A stretch of DNA of 64,000 nt, from the NCBI RefSeq assembly GCF_900109035.1, contig NZ_FNYD01000009.1, positions 62,001 through 126,000 on the forward strand, written 5' to 3'. Both the position numbers and the translations under genes were made by a program. The notes beneath the pieces are model-generated. The model was not told the origin of the DNA and ran no database searches. It worked only from the letters and a program-made list of their open reading frames with translations. Shown here in pieces: positions 51,389 to 59,572 of this stretch (position 1 is its first letter; each line of letters begins with the position of its first letter). This DNA is from Cribrihabitans marinus. GTDB lineage: Bacteria; Pseudomonadota; Alphaproteobacteria; Rhodobacterales; Rhodobacteraceae.

Positions 51389-52546
51389 CTATCCTCCCTG
51401 AAAGGCGGTCAGCGTCTGGCGGGCGATGACCACCCGCTGCACGTCCGAGGCGCCCTCGTAGATCCTGAGCGCGCGGATCTCGCGGTAGAGCCGTTCGACG
51501 GTCTCGCCCGAGCGCACGCCGTCGCCGCCATGCAGCTGCACCGCCCGGTCGATCACCTTCTGCGCCTGCTCGGTGGCGAACAGCTTTGCCATCGCCGCCT
51601 CGCGGGTGACGCGCGGAGCGCCGGTGTCACGGGTCCAGGCGGCGCGATAGACCAGCAGCGCGGCGGCGTCGACATCGAGCGCCATGTCGGCGATATGCCC
51701 CTGCACCATCTGCAAATCGGCAAGCGGCGCGCCCTGCACATGGCGCGTTGTGACCCGCGCCAGCGCCTCGTCCAGCGCGCGGCGGGCAAAGCCCAGCGCG
51801 GCGGCGGCGACGGTGGCGCGGAACTGGTCAAGCACGGTCATGGCGATGCGGAACCCCGCGCCAGGCTCGCCGATCAGCGCGTCGGCGGGAATGCGGCAAT
51901 CGGTGAAGCGCAGGGTCGCCAACGGGTGCGGCGCGATGGTGTTGAGCCGCTCGGCGATCTCGAAACCAGGCAGACCGGCGGGCACGACAAAGGACGACAG
52001 CCCCTTGGCTCCCGGCGCCTCGCCGGTGCGCGCGAACAGCGTGTAGAGATCGGCGATGCCGCCATTGGAGATCCAGGTCTTTTCGCCGTTCAGGATGTAG
52101 TCGTCGCCATCCCGTCTTGCGGTCATGGTGGAATTGGCCACGTCCGAGCCCGACGCCGGTTCGGTCAGCGCAAAGGCCGAGATCGCCTGACCGGCGCGGG
52201 TGCGCGGCAGCCATTCGGCCTTTTGCGCGGGCGTTCCGAACAGCGAGAGCGCCCCAGTTCCCAGCCCTTGCATGGCAAAGGCGAAATCGGCCAGCCCGTC
52301 ATGGCGCGCCAGCGTCTCGCGGATCAGGCACAGCGCCCGCAGATCCAGCGGCGTGCCGTCCTCGCTGGCGGTATGGCGCAACAGCCCTGCGGCACCCAGA
52401 TCGGCCACCAGCCGGTGGCAGGCGGCATCCGTATTCGCGTGGTCGAGACCGGGCAGGGCGGTCTGCGCCCAAGCCTCGACCTCATCGGCCAGCGCCTTGT
52501 GGCGGGGTTCGAGGAACGGCCAGTCGAGAAAGCTGCGATCCGCCAT
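51389..52546 (-). CDS. Acyl-CoA dehydrogenase
   Basis: 385-residue FAD flavoprotein with [80 protein letters not shown] and the catalytic Glu at [15 protein letters not shown]. Its substrate is probably an alicyclic or ring-opened CoA intermediate of anthranilate breakdown. The ATG shares a base with the hydratase stop (TGATG). Confidence 0.88.
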   Translation of the reverse strand: MADRSFLDWPFLEPRHKALADEVEAWAQTALPGLDHANTDAACHRLVADLGAAGLLRHTASEDGTPLDLRALCLIRETLARHDGLADFAFAMQGLGTGALSLFGTPAQKAEWLPRTRAGQAISAFALTEPASGSDVANSTMTARRDGDDYILNGEKTWISNGGIADLYTLFARTGEAPGAKGLSSFVVPAGLPGFEIAERLNTIAPHPLATLRFTDCRIPADALIGEPGAGFRIAMTVLDQFRATVAAAALGFARRALDEALARVTTRHVQGAPLADLQMVQGHIADMALDVDAAALLVYRAAWTRDTGAPRVTREAAMAKLFATEQAQKVIDRAVQLHGGDGVRSGETVERLYREIRALRIYEGASDVQRVVIARQTLTAFQGG

Positions 52547-53346
52547 CAGTCGCCCTCGAAAACCGGTTTCTGCTTGGCGACGAAGGCATGATAGGCGCGG
52601 TGGAAATCCTGCCCCTGCATGCAGATCGCCTGCGCCTGCGCCTCGGCCTCGATGGCCTGCTCCAGCGACATCGACCATTCCTGCGCCAGCATCGTCTTGG
52701 TCATCATATGAGCAAATCCCGGCCCCTCGGCGATGCGCCGGGCCATGTCCTGCGCGGCGCCTTCCAGTTCGTCGGCGGGCAGCAGGCGGCTGTAGAATCC
52801 CCAGTCGGCCCCTTCCTGCGCTCTCATCGACCGGCCGGTATAGAGCAGCTCCGCCGCCCGCGACTGGCCGATGATCCGCGGCAGGATCGCGCAGGCGCCC
52901 ATGTCGCAGCCCGCCAGCCCGACGCGGGTGAACAGGAACGCGGTTTTCGCCTCGGGCGTGGCGATGCGCATGTCGGAGGCCATGGCCAGGATCGCACCCG
53001 CCCCGGCGCAGACCCCGTCGACGGCGGCGATGATCGGCTTGCCGCAGCCGATCATCGCCTTGACCAGGTCGCCGGTCATGCGGGTGAAGCGCATCAGTTC
53101 CTTCATGCTCATGTCGGTGAGCGGGCCGATGATCTCGTGCACATCCCCGCCCGAGCTGAAATTGCCGCCATTGGGCGCGATCACCACGGCGCGCACATCG
53201 TCGTCGTAATGCAGGTCGCGGAACCAGTCGCGCAGTTCCGCGTAGCTGTCGAAGGTCAGCGGGTTCTTGCGCTCGGGCCGGTCCAGCGCGATGGTCGCGA
53301 TCCCGCCCGCGATGTGGCATCGGAAATGGTCAGTGTCGCTGCGCAT
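52546..53346 (-). CDS. Crotonase-fold protein lacking both enoyl-CoA hydratase glutamates
   Basis: 266 residues in the enoyl-CoA hydratase family: [20 protein letters not shown], the oxyanion loop [19 protein letters not shown], and [19 protein letters not shown]. Where hydratases have Glu (GGGxELAM, and FxxPExxLG), this protein has Ile (GAGAILAM) and Arg ([10 protein letters not shown]). It also carries the [14 protein letters not shown] block seen in a distinct subgroup. It is therefore probably a ring hydrolase, isomerase or hydratase using other residues. It acts with the neighbouring dehydrogenase on the CoA thioester. It overlaps the MarR gene by 17 bases. Confidence 0.85.
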   Translation of the reverse strand: MRSDTDHFRCHIAGGIATIALDRPERKNPLTFDSYAELRDWFRDLHYDDDVRAVVIAPNGGNFSSGGDVHEIIGPLTDMSMKELMRFTRMTGDLVKAMIGCGKPIIAAVDGVCAGAGAILAMASDMRIATPEAKTAFLFTRVGLAGCDMGACAILPRIIGQSRAAELLYTGRSMRAQEGADWGFYSRLLPADELEGAAQDMARRIAEGPGFAHMMTKTMLAQEWSMSLEQAIEAEAQAQAICMQGQDFHRAYHAFVAKQKPVFEGD

Positions 53347-53818
53347 CTGTGGCCTCCAGAGTGTCGGTCAAATGGTCGAGACGGTGGATCATGCCGTCGA
53401 TATCGTCGGCGTCCAGCCCGCCGAGGATGCCGTCGATCCAGCCCTCATGCGCCGCGGCCTGCTCGGCAAAGACCTGTTGCCCGCGCGGGGTCAGGCGCAC
53501 GCGATTGGCGCGGCGGTCGCCCGGCACGGCGACACGCAGGGCCAGCCCCTCGTTGGCCAGCTTGTCGACGATGCCGGTTATATTGCCGTTTGACACCCGC
53601 AGACGCCTGGAGATCTCGCTCATCTTCAGCCCCTCGGGCGCCCGGGCCAGCGCCGACATCACGTCGAAGCGGGGCAGGGTGGAGCCATGCTGGATCCGCA
53701 GGCGCCGCCGGATCTCCTCCTCGATCAATTTGCTGGCCTTGAGCAGCTTCAGCCACAGCCGCAGCCGCGCCTTCGACATCGGCTCGGGGTCAGGGCGGGT
53801 GTCGGCCGCGCCGCTCAT
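53330..53818 (-). CDS. MarR-family transcriptional regulator of the anthranilate operon
   Basis: 162 residues with the MarR winged helix: [40 protein letters not shown] (recognition helix) and [20 protein letters not shown] (wing). Related regulators of aromatic-CoA pathways release DNA when they bind an aryl-CoA such as 2-aminobenzoyl-CoA. A palindrome over the operon promoter at 56160-56170 is its likely site. It is coupled to the upstream monooxygenase gene by ATGA. Confidence 0.9.
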   Translation of the reverse strand: MSGAADTRPDPEPMSKARLRLWLKLLKASKLIEEEIRRRLRIQHGSTLPRFDVMSALARAPEGLKMSEISRRLRVSNGNITGIVDKLANEGLALRVAVPGDRRANRVRLTPRGQQVFAEQAAAHEGWIDGILGGLDADDIDGMIHRLDHLTDTLEATDAQRH

Positions 53819-56112
53819 ACCCGGATCTCCGCCTCGGCCTCGCGGTCGGCCAACCGCCAGGCCTGATCGCGCCCGGCGAGATAGGGCAGCGGCCAGTCGG
53901 CCAGCCTGTCACCGATGGCCGCACCCGCGTGCAGCGTCCAGTAGGGATCGGCCAGGTGGGGCCGTGCCAGCGCCACCAGGTCGGCGCGGCCCGCCATCAG
54001 GATCGAGTTGACGTGATCGGGCTCAAAGATATTGCCGACGGCCATGGTGCAAAGCCCGGCCTCGTTGCGGATGCGGTCGGAAAACGGCGTCTGGAACATC
54101 CGGCCATAGACCGGTTTCGCCTCGGGTGTCGTCTGCCCGGCGGACACGTCGATCAGGTCGGCCCCGGCATCGGCAAAGGCGCGGGCGATGGCGACCGCCT
54201 CGTCGGGCGTGACCCCGTGATCGCCCACCCAGTCGTTGGCCGAGATGCGCACCGACATCGGTTTGTCCTCGGGCCAGACGGCGCGCATGGCGGCGAAGAC
54301 CTCCAGCGGATAGCGCAGGCGGTTTTCCAGGCTGCCGCCATAGCTGTCGGTGCGGATGTTCGAGACCGGCGACAGGAAGGACGACAGCAGGTAGCCGTGC
54401 GCAGCGTGCAACTCGATCATGTCGAAACCCGCGCGCTGCGCCATCTCGGCGGCGGCCACGAACTGATCGCGGATTGCGTCCATGTCGTCCCGCGTCATCT
54501 CGCGCGGGGTGGCGTTGGCATCCGACCACGGGACCGGAGAGGCCGAGACCAGATCCCAGTTGCCCGAGGCCAGCGGTATGTCCATCCCCTCCCAGCCGAT
54601 ATTGGTCGAGCCCTTGCGGCCGGAATGGCCGATCTGGCAGCAGATCTTGGCCTGCGTTTCGCCATGCACGAAATCGACCAGCCGCCGCCACGCGGCCTCA
54701 TGCGCCGGCGCGTAGAGGCCGGGGCAGCCCGGCGTGATCCGCCCCTCGGGCGAAACGCAGGTCATCTCGGTATAGACCAGCCCGGCGCCACCCTTGGCGC
54801 GCTCGCCATAGTGGATCAGGTGCCAGTCGGTCGGGCAGCCGTCCACCGCCTTGTATTGCGCCATGGGCGAGACCACGACGCGGTTCATCAACTCCATCCC
54901 GCGCAGGCGGAACGGCGCGAACATGGGCGCGCGGGTGGGGGCGTTGTCGGGTGCGCCCGCCTGGGTCTGGAACCATTTCTCGGCGCTTTCCAGCCATTCG
55001 GGGTCGCGCAGGCGCAGGTTCTCGTGGCTGATCCGCTGCGAGCGGGTCAGCAGGGAATAGGTGAACTGCACCGGGTCCATGTCGAGATAGCGTTCGACGT
55101 CCTCGAACCATTCCAGCGAGTTGCGCGCCGCCGATTGCAGACGCAGCACCTCGAGCCGGCGTTCGGCCTGATAGCGTTCGAAGGCCGCTTCCATCGTCGG
55201 TTCCGAATGCAGGTAGTCGGCCAGCGCAATGGCGCTGTCGAAGGCCAGCCGCGTGCCCGAGCCGATCGAGAAATGCGCGGTGGCCGAGGCATCGCCCAGG
55301 AGCACGACATTCTGATGATGCCAGGTTTCGCACAGTACGCGGGGGAAGTTCATCCACACCGCCGAGCCGCGCAGATGGGCGGCGTTCGACATCAGGCTGT
55401 GCCCGCCCAGGTGATCGGCAAAGACCGCCTCGCAGGTCGCGATGATCTCTTCCTTGCTCATCTCGGCAAAGCCGAACCGGTCCCAGGTGTCCTGCGCGCA
55501 TTCGATCAGAAAGGTCGCGGTGGTGTCGTCGAACTGGTAGACATGCGCCCAGATCCAGCCATGTTCGGTCTTCTCGAAGATGAAGGTGAAGGCGTCGTCG
55601 AATTTCTGGTGCGTTCCCAGCCAGATGAACTTGCAGGCGCGGGTGTCTATTTCGGGCTTGAAGTGATCGGCATATTCCTGGCGCACGCGCGAGTTGATGC
55701 CGTCGCAGGCCACAACGAGGTCATAGTCGCGGCGCAGGCTTTCGGCACTCTCGAACTCGGTCTCGAAACGCAGGTCCACACCCAGCTCGCGGGCACGGTC
55801 CTGCAACAGGACCAGCATCTGCCGGCGTCCGATCCCGGCGAATCCATGACCGCCCGAGACCGTGCGCACACCGTCATGCACAACGGCGATATCGTCCCAA
55901 TAGGCGAAGTGGTCGCGGATCGCCTGCGCGCTGATGGGGTCGTTGACTTCCAGGTTCGAGAGCGCGTCGTCAGACAGCACCACACCCCAGCCGAACGTGT
56001 CGCTGGCGCGGTTCCGTTCGATCACCACGACCTCGTGGTCGGGATCCAGCAGCTTCATCGAAATGGCGAAGTACAGCCCTGCGGGGCCTCCTCCCAGACA
56101 TGCGACACGCAT
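53815..56112 (-). CDS. 2-aminobenzoyl-CoA monooxygenase/reductase (fused)
   Basis: 765 residues joining two enzymes. Residues 1 to about 395 are an FAD monooxygenase with [24 protein letters not shown] and [20 protein letters not shown]. From about 405 an old-yellow-enzyme domain follows: [11 protein letters not shown]-like ([15 protein letters not shown]), [52 protein letters not shown] and [15 protein letters not shown]. This layout is that of the Azoarcus enzyme that hydroxylates and reduces 2-aminobenzoyl-CoA without ring cleavage by dioxygenase. The first gene of the operon, with a clear promoter upstream. Confidence 0.9.
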   Translation of the reverse strand: MRVACLGGGPAGLYFAISMKLLDPDHEVVVIERNRASDTFGWGVVLSDDALSNLEVNDPISAQAIRDHFAYWDDIAVVHDGVRTVSGGHGFAGIGRRQMLVLLQDRARELGVDLRFETEFESAESLRRDYDLVVACDGINSRVRQEYADHFKPEIDTRACKFIWLGTHQKFDDAFTFIFEKTEHGWIWAHVYQFDDTTATFLIECAQDTWDRFGFAEMSKEEIIATCEAVFADHLGGHSLMSNAAHLRGSAVWMNFPRVLCETWHHQNVVLLGDASATAHFSIGSGTRLAFDSAIALADYLHSEPTMEAAFERYQAERRLEVLRLQSAARNSLEWFEDVERYLDMDPVQFTYSLLTRSQRISHENLRLRDPEWLESAEKWFQTQAGAPDNAPTRAPMFAPFRLRGMELMNRVVVSPMAQYKAVDGCPTDWHLIHYGERAKGGAGLVYTEMTCVSPEGRITPGCPGLYAPAHEAAWRRLVDFVHGETQAKICCQIGHSGRKGSTNIGWEGMDIPLASGNWDLVSASPVPWSDANATPREMTRDDMDAIRDQFVAAAEMAQRAGFDMIELHAAHGYLLSSFLSPVSNIRTDSYGGSLENRLRYPLEVFAAMRAVWPEDKPMSVRISANDWVGDHGVTPDEAVAIARAFADAGADLIDVSAGQTTPEAKPVYGRMFQTPFSDRIRNEAGLCTMAVGNIFEPDHVNSILMAGRADLVALARPHLADPYWTLHAGAAIGDRLADWPLPYLAGRDQAWRLADREAEAEIRV

Positions 56113-56142
56113 GGATGCCTCCCTTCCCTGCGATGCGGGGTC

Positions 56143-56171
56143 AGGATAATGTATAAGTATGAAAATTTCAA
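56143..56171 (-). promoter_or_regulatory. Promoter of the anthranilate operon with palindrome over the -35
   Basis: On the minus strand TTGAAA (56166-56171), 17 bp and TATCCT (56143-56148) form a housekeeping promoter about 30 bases before the first gene. TGAAA-n-TTTCA (56160-56170), a perfect palindrome, covers the -35, a place where a MarR dimer could exclude RNA polymerase. The stretch is strongly AT-rich against the surrounding GC-rich DNA. Confidence 0.7.
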
Positions 56172-56220
56172 ACCTAAAGTAAAACTCCAAAAAAATTGCG
56201 GTCTTAGGCCGCCTTGCCAG

Positions 56221-57066
56221 TCAGAGGCAGGCGGCCATCAGCCGATAGGTGATCTGCGCGGCGGTGAAGTCCCAGGCCGGATTGCCGTCGGGTGCCAGTT
56301 CGACCACGTCGAAACCGACGCAGCGCCGGCCCCTCAACGCGTGTTCCACCAGCCGCAGGGCCTGGTAGTAGCCCAGACCGCCGGGAACCGGCGTGCCGGT
56401 CGCCGGCATCTGGGACGGGTCCAGACCGTCCACATCGAAACTGACATAGACCAGCTCGGGAAAATCGCCGGGCAGATCGGCGGCGAGGGTGTTTTCGGTC
56501 ACAAGCTCCTCGGCATCGCGGAAGAAGACACCATTGGCCTTGCGGCTTTCCACCTCCTGCGCGCAGAGCGCCCGCACGCCGAACTGGGCCAGTCTGATCC
56601 CGTCCTCGGCCAGCAGATGCATGACCGAGGCATGGCTGTGCTTCTCGCCCTGATAGGCAACCCGCAGATCGGCATGGGCGTCGATCTGCACGATGCCGAT
56701 GGGCCGGTCCAGGGCGCGGGCGACACCGGCGACCGCGCCGTAGCTGAGCGAGTGTTCCCCGCCGAGCGTCACGGGAATGCGGCCGGCGCGGGTGGCGGCC
56801 TCGGTGCGGGTGGCAAGGCGCTCCATGACTTCGGGCAGGGGGCCGGTGCAGTCGAGCGGCGGTTCGGTGAAGATGCCGGAGGCGCAGGGCTCGGACCCCG
56901 CAACGATACGCTCCAGCTCGTTGCTGGCCTCGATGATGGCGGCCGGTCCTTTCGCGGTGCCCGAGCCGTAGGACACGGTGCGCTCCAGCGGCACCGGGAT
57001 CACCCGGAAACGGCCGCTGTCCCGGCGCTCGTCGTCGGTGAGTTCGCTGTCGAGAAAGACGCTCAT
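56221..57066 (-). CDS. speB: Agmatinase
   Basis: Mn-dependent ureohydrolase that converts agmatine to putrescine and urea. The 281-residue product has TLGGEHSLSYGAVAG, QIDAHADLRVAYQGEKHSHA and SFDVDGLDPSQMPATGTPVPGG, which carry the metal-binding His and Asp residues. Length and the company of arginine decarboxylase favour agmatinase over arginase or guanidinopropionase. It overlaps the decarboxylase gene before it by ATGA and is the last gene of the polyamine operon. Confidence 0.9.
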   Translation of the reverse strand: MSVFLDSELTDDERRDSGRFRVIPVPLERTVSYGSGTAKGPAAIIEASNELERIVAGSEPCASGIFTEPPLDCTGPLPEVMERLATRTEAATRAGRIPVTLGGEHSLSYGAVAGVARALDRPIGIVQIDAHADLRVAYQGEKHSHASVMHLLAEDGIRLAQFGVRALCAQEVESRKANGVFFRDAEELVTENTLAADLPGDFPELVYVSFDVDGLDPSQMPATGTPVPGGLGYYQALRLVEHALRGRRCVGFDVVELAPDGNPAWDFTAAQITYRLMAACL

Positions 57067-58232
57067 GAGAGCCGCTCCTTGAAATCGTCATAACCGAATT
57101 CGCGTACGATCCGCAGCGCGTCGGTGTCGCTGTTCCACAGGGCGATGGCAGGCAGGGGGACGCCGTTGAACGTGTTGGTCTTGACCATCGAGTAATGCGC
57201 CTGGTCGAGAAAGGCGAAGCGCTGGCCGATCTGCAGCGGCGCGCGCCAAGTGTAGTCGCCGATCACGTCGCCGGCGAGGCAGGACGGGCCGCCGAGGCGA
57301 TAAGTGTGTCCCGTATCGGCCTCGTCCAGCAGCGCGGGACGATAGGGCGCCTCGATCACGTCGGGCATGTGGCAGGTGGCGGAGATGTCGGTGATCGCAA
57401 GGTCCATGCCGTTGGTGGGCAGATCGAGGACCTCGCCCACCAGGATGCCGGCGTCGAGCGCCACCGCCTCGCCGGGCTCGAGATAGACGTCGACACCGTG
57501 TGTCTCGCGGATATCCCTGATGAAGCCTGCCAGCGCGTCGCGGTCGTAATCGGCGCGGGTGATGTGGTGGCCGCCGCCGAAATTGAGCCAATTCAGGCCG
57601 GGCAGATGGGGGGCGAGCCGGGGTTCTACCGCAGCCCATGTGCGGGCCAAAGGCGCGAATCCCTGTTCGCAGAGCGTGTGCATGTGCAGCCCGTCGACCT
57701 GCGCCAGCATCTCGGGTGTCAGCTGGCTGACCGGAGTGCCGAGGCGGGAGCAGGGCGCGCAGGGGTCGTATTTGGGTACCTCGCCCTCGGAGTGCTCGGG
57801 GTTGATCCTGAGACCGACCTGTTTCCCCGCCGCGCGGGCGCGGGGGCCGAACCGGGCAAGCTGGGCCGGGCTGTTGAAGATCATGTGGTCGGACAGGGCG
57901 ATGATCTCGTCGATCTCGCAGGCCTTGTATCCGGCGCAGAAGGTTGCGACCTCGCCGCCATATTCCTCGCGCCCCAGCCGCGCCTCGAAAAGCCCGCTGG
58001 CGCAGGTGCCGCCAAGATGTCGCCGGACCAGTGGGGCCAGCGCGAACATGGAAAACGCCTTGAGCGCGGCCAGCACATGCGCGCCCGAGCGGGTGCCGAT
58101 ATCGGACAGGATGGCCAGGTTCCGCTCGACGGCGATCTCGTCGACGACGAAGCACGGACTTGGCACGCGGGCGAGGTCGAACCGGCGAAAGGCGCCCGCG
58201 TCGCCGGCCTGGGTGGTCATCATGTCTGCCAT
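57063..58232 (-). CDS. nspC: Carboxynorspermidine/carboxyspermidine decarboxylase
   Basis: PLP fold-III decarboxylase of 389 residues that yields spermidine from carboxyspermidine. The PLP lysine lies in HVLAALKAFSMFALAP (about 57), followed by GTCASGLFEARLG, GLRINPEHSEG, the Gly-rich NFGGGHHITRADYD and EPGEAVALDAGILVGEV. The catalytic Cys loop is GGPSCLAGDVIGDY. GGAGG sits eight bases before the ATG of MADMMTTQ. An open frame further upstream runs through the intergenic hairpin and is not coding. Confidence 0.92.
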   Translation of the reverse strand: MADMMTTQAGDAGAFRRFDLARVPSPCFVVDEIAVERNLAILSDIGTRSGAHVLAALKAFSMFALAPLVRRHLGGTCASGLFEARLGREEYGGEVATFCAGYKACEIDEIIALSDHMIFNSPAQLARFGPRARAAGKQVGLRINPEHSEGEVPKYDPCAPCSRLGTPVSQLTPEMLAQVDGLHMHTLCEQGFAPLARTWAAVEPRLAPHLPGLNWLNFGGGHHITRADYDRDALAGFIRDIRETHGVDVYLEPGEAVALDAGILVGEVLDLPTNGMDLAITDISATCHMPDVIEAPYRPALLDEADTGHTYRLGGPSCLAGDVIGDYTWRAPLQIGQRFAFLDQAHYSMVKTNTFNGVPLPAIALWNSDTDALRIVREFGYDDFKERLS

Positions 58233-58260
58233 TGGCGGCGCCTCCGCTTGGTGGAGAGCG

Positions 58261-58307
58261 CCGGGGGCGCTGCCCCCGGACCCCCGGAGTACTTTCAAAA
58301 AGATGAA
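58261..58307. repeat. GC-hairpin repeat between the two spermidine genes
   Basis: Perfect 8-bp stem CCGGGGGC/GCCCCCGG with a 3-nt loop (58261-58279), then CCGGAGTACTTTC and an AAAAAGATGAAG tail. This matches the layout of the element at 94-139 (hairpin, CCGAGGTATTTTTC, GAGAGGAAG). It lies between coupled genes, so it may stabilise or partly terminate the transcript. Confidence 0.55.
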
Positions 58308-58332
58308 GGCGGGACGTGGCCCCGCCGGACAG

Positions 58333-59544
58333 TCAGAACGTCACGGGACCGTCGAGCTCGTGGACCTGCCACGGCAGGCCGTGATTGTTCAGCATGTCCA
58401 TGAAGTCGTCGGGATCGAGCTGTTCCATGTTCCACACGCCGGGGTCGCGCCAATTGCCCTTGAGCACCTGCGCCGCGCCGATCATCGCTGGGACGCCGGT
58501 GGTGTAGCTGACGGCCTGCGATCCGACCTCGCGGTAGCATTCTTCGTGATCGCAGATGTTGTAGATGTAGTAGGTCTTTTCGCCCGTGCCGTCCTTGGCC
58601 TGGCCGGTGGCGATGTCGCCGATGCAGGCCTTGCCCTTGGTCTCCTGGCCCAGATCTCCGGGGTCGGGCAGCAGGGTTTTCAGGAACTGGATCGGGATGA
58701 TCTCGACCCCGTTGTGCATCACCGGGTCGATCCGGGTCATGCCGACATTCTCCAGCACCTTGGCATGGGTGATATAGGCGTCCCCGAAGGTCATCCAGAA
58801 GCGGGCGCGCTCGATCTCGGGGAAGTGGATGGAGAGCGATTCCAGTTCCTCATGATACATCAGGTACATATTCTTGGGCCCGATGGCGGGGAAATCGAAC
58901 TCGACCTTGTGGGTCATGGCGGGCGTGACCTGCCATTCGCCGTTCTCCCAGTGGCGGGCGTCGGCCAGCACTTCGCGCAGGTTGATCTCGGGGTTGAAAT
59001 TGGTGGCGAATTCCTGGTCGTTGCTGCCGCCATTGGCATCCAGCACGTCGATCTGGCGGATGGTATCGAGCTTGTGCTTCTTGAGCCAGGTGGCGAAAAC
59101 CGAAGTGACGCCGGGATCGAAACCCGAGCCGAGGATGGCGGTCAGCCCGGCCTCCCTGAACTTGTCGCGATAGGCCCATTGCCAGTGATATTCGAACTTG
59201 GCCACGTCCTCGGGTTCGTAGTTGGCGGTGTCGATGTAATGGCACCCGGCCTCGAGGCAGGCATCCATCAGCTTCAGGTCCTGGTAGGGCAGGGCGAGGT
59301 TCACCAGGATCTCGGCGCCGGTGTCGCGGATCAGCTGCGCGGTGGCGTCCACATCCATCGCGTCGATCTGCGCGGTGGCGATGTCCACGCCCACGCGCTC
59401 CTTGACCGATTTCGCGATGGCGTCGCATTTGGCCTTGGTGCGGCTGGCCAGCGTGATCTCGGTGAAGATCTCGGAATTCATCGCCATCTTGTGCACGGCG
59501 GCGTGGGACACGCCGCCCGCGCCGATCACCAGTGTCTTGCCCAT
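58333..59544 (-). CDS. Carboxy(nor)spermidine synthase/dehydrogenase (saccharopine-dehydrogenase fold)
   Basis: 403-residue NADPH enzyme that condenses putrescine with aspartate semialdehyde. It opens KTLVIGAGGVSHAAVHKMA (Rossmann) and continues ITLASRTKAKCDAIA, NLALPYQDLKLMDACLEAG, HYIDTANYEPEDVAKF, ILGSGFDPGVTSVFATWLKK and FPEIERARFWMTFGDAYI. The C-terminal half is the saccharopine-dehydrogenase substrate domain. Pairing with the nspC gene distinguishes it from lysine-pathway enzymes. It is 28 bp downstream of speA. Confidence 0.92.
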   Translation of the reverse strand: MGKTLVIGAGGVSHAAVHKMAMNSEIFTEITLASRTKAKCDAIAKSVKERVGVDIATAQIDAMDVDATAQLIRDTGAEILVNLALPYQDLKLMDACLEAGCHYIDTANYEPEDVAKFEYHWQWAYRDKFREAGLTAILGSGFDPGVTSVFATWLKKHKLDTIRQIDVLDANGGSNDQEFATNFNPEINLREVLADARHWENGEWQVTPAMTHKVEFDFPAIGPKNMYLMYHEELESLSIHFPEIERARFWMTFGDAYITHAKVLENVGMTRIDPVMHNGVEIIPIQFLKTLLPDPGDLGQETKGKACIGDIATGQAKDGTGEKTYYIYNICDHEECYREVGSQAVSYTTGVPAMIGAAQVLKGNWRDPGVWNMEQLDPDDFMDMLNNHGLPWQVHELDGPVTF

Positions 59545-59572
59545 TTGAAAGCCTCCTTTCGGGGATGCGGGG

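Noticed and set aside
53929-57093. Open frame of 1054 codons on the plus strand across the aminobenzoyl-CoA and agmatinase genes
   Set aside because: It runs antisense through two clearly identified enzymes and an AT-rich promoter. Composition is that of a GC-rich antisense frame.
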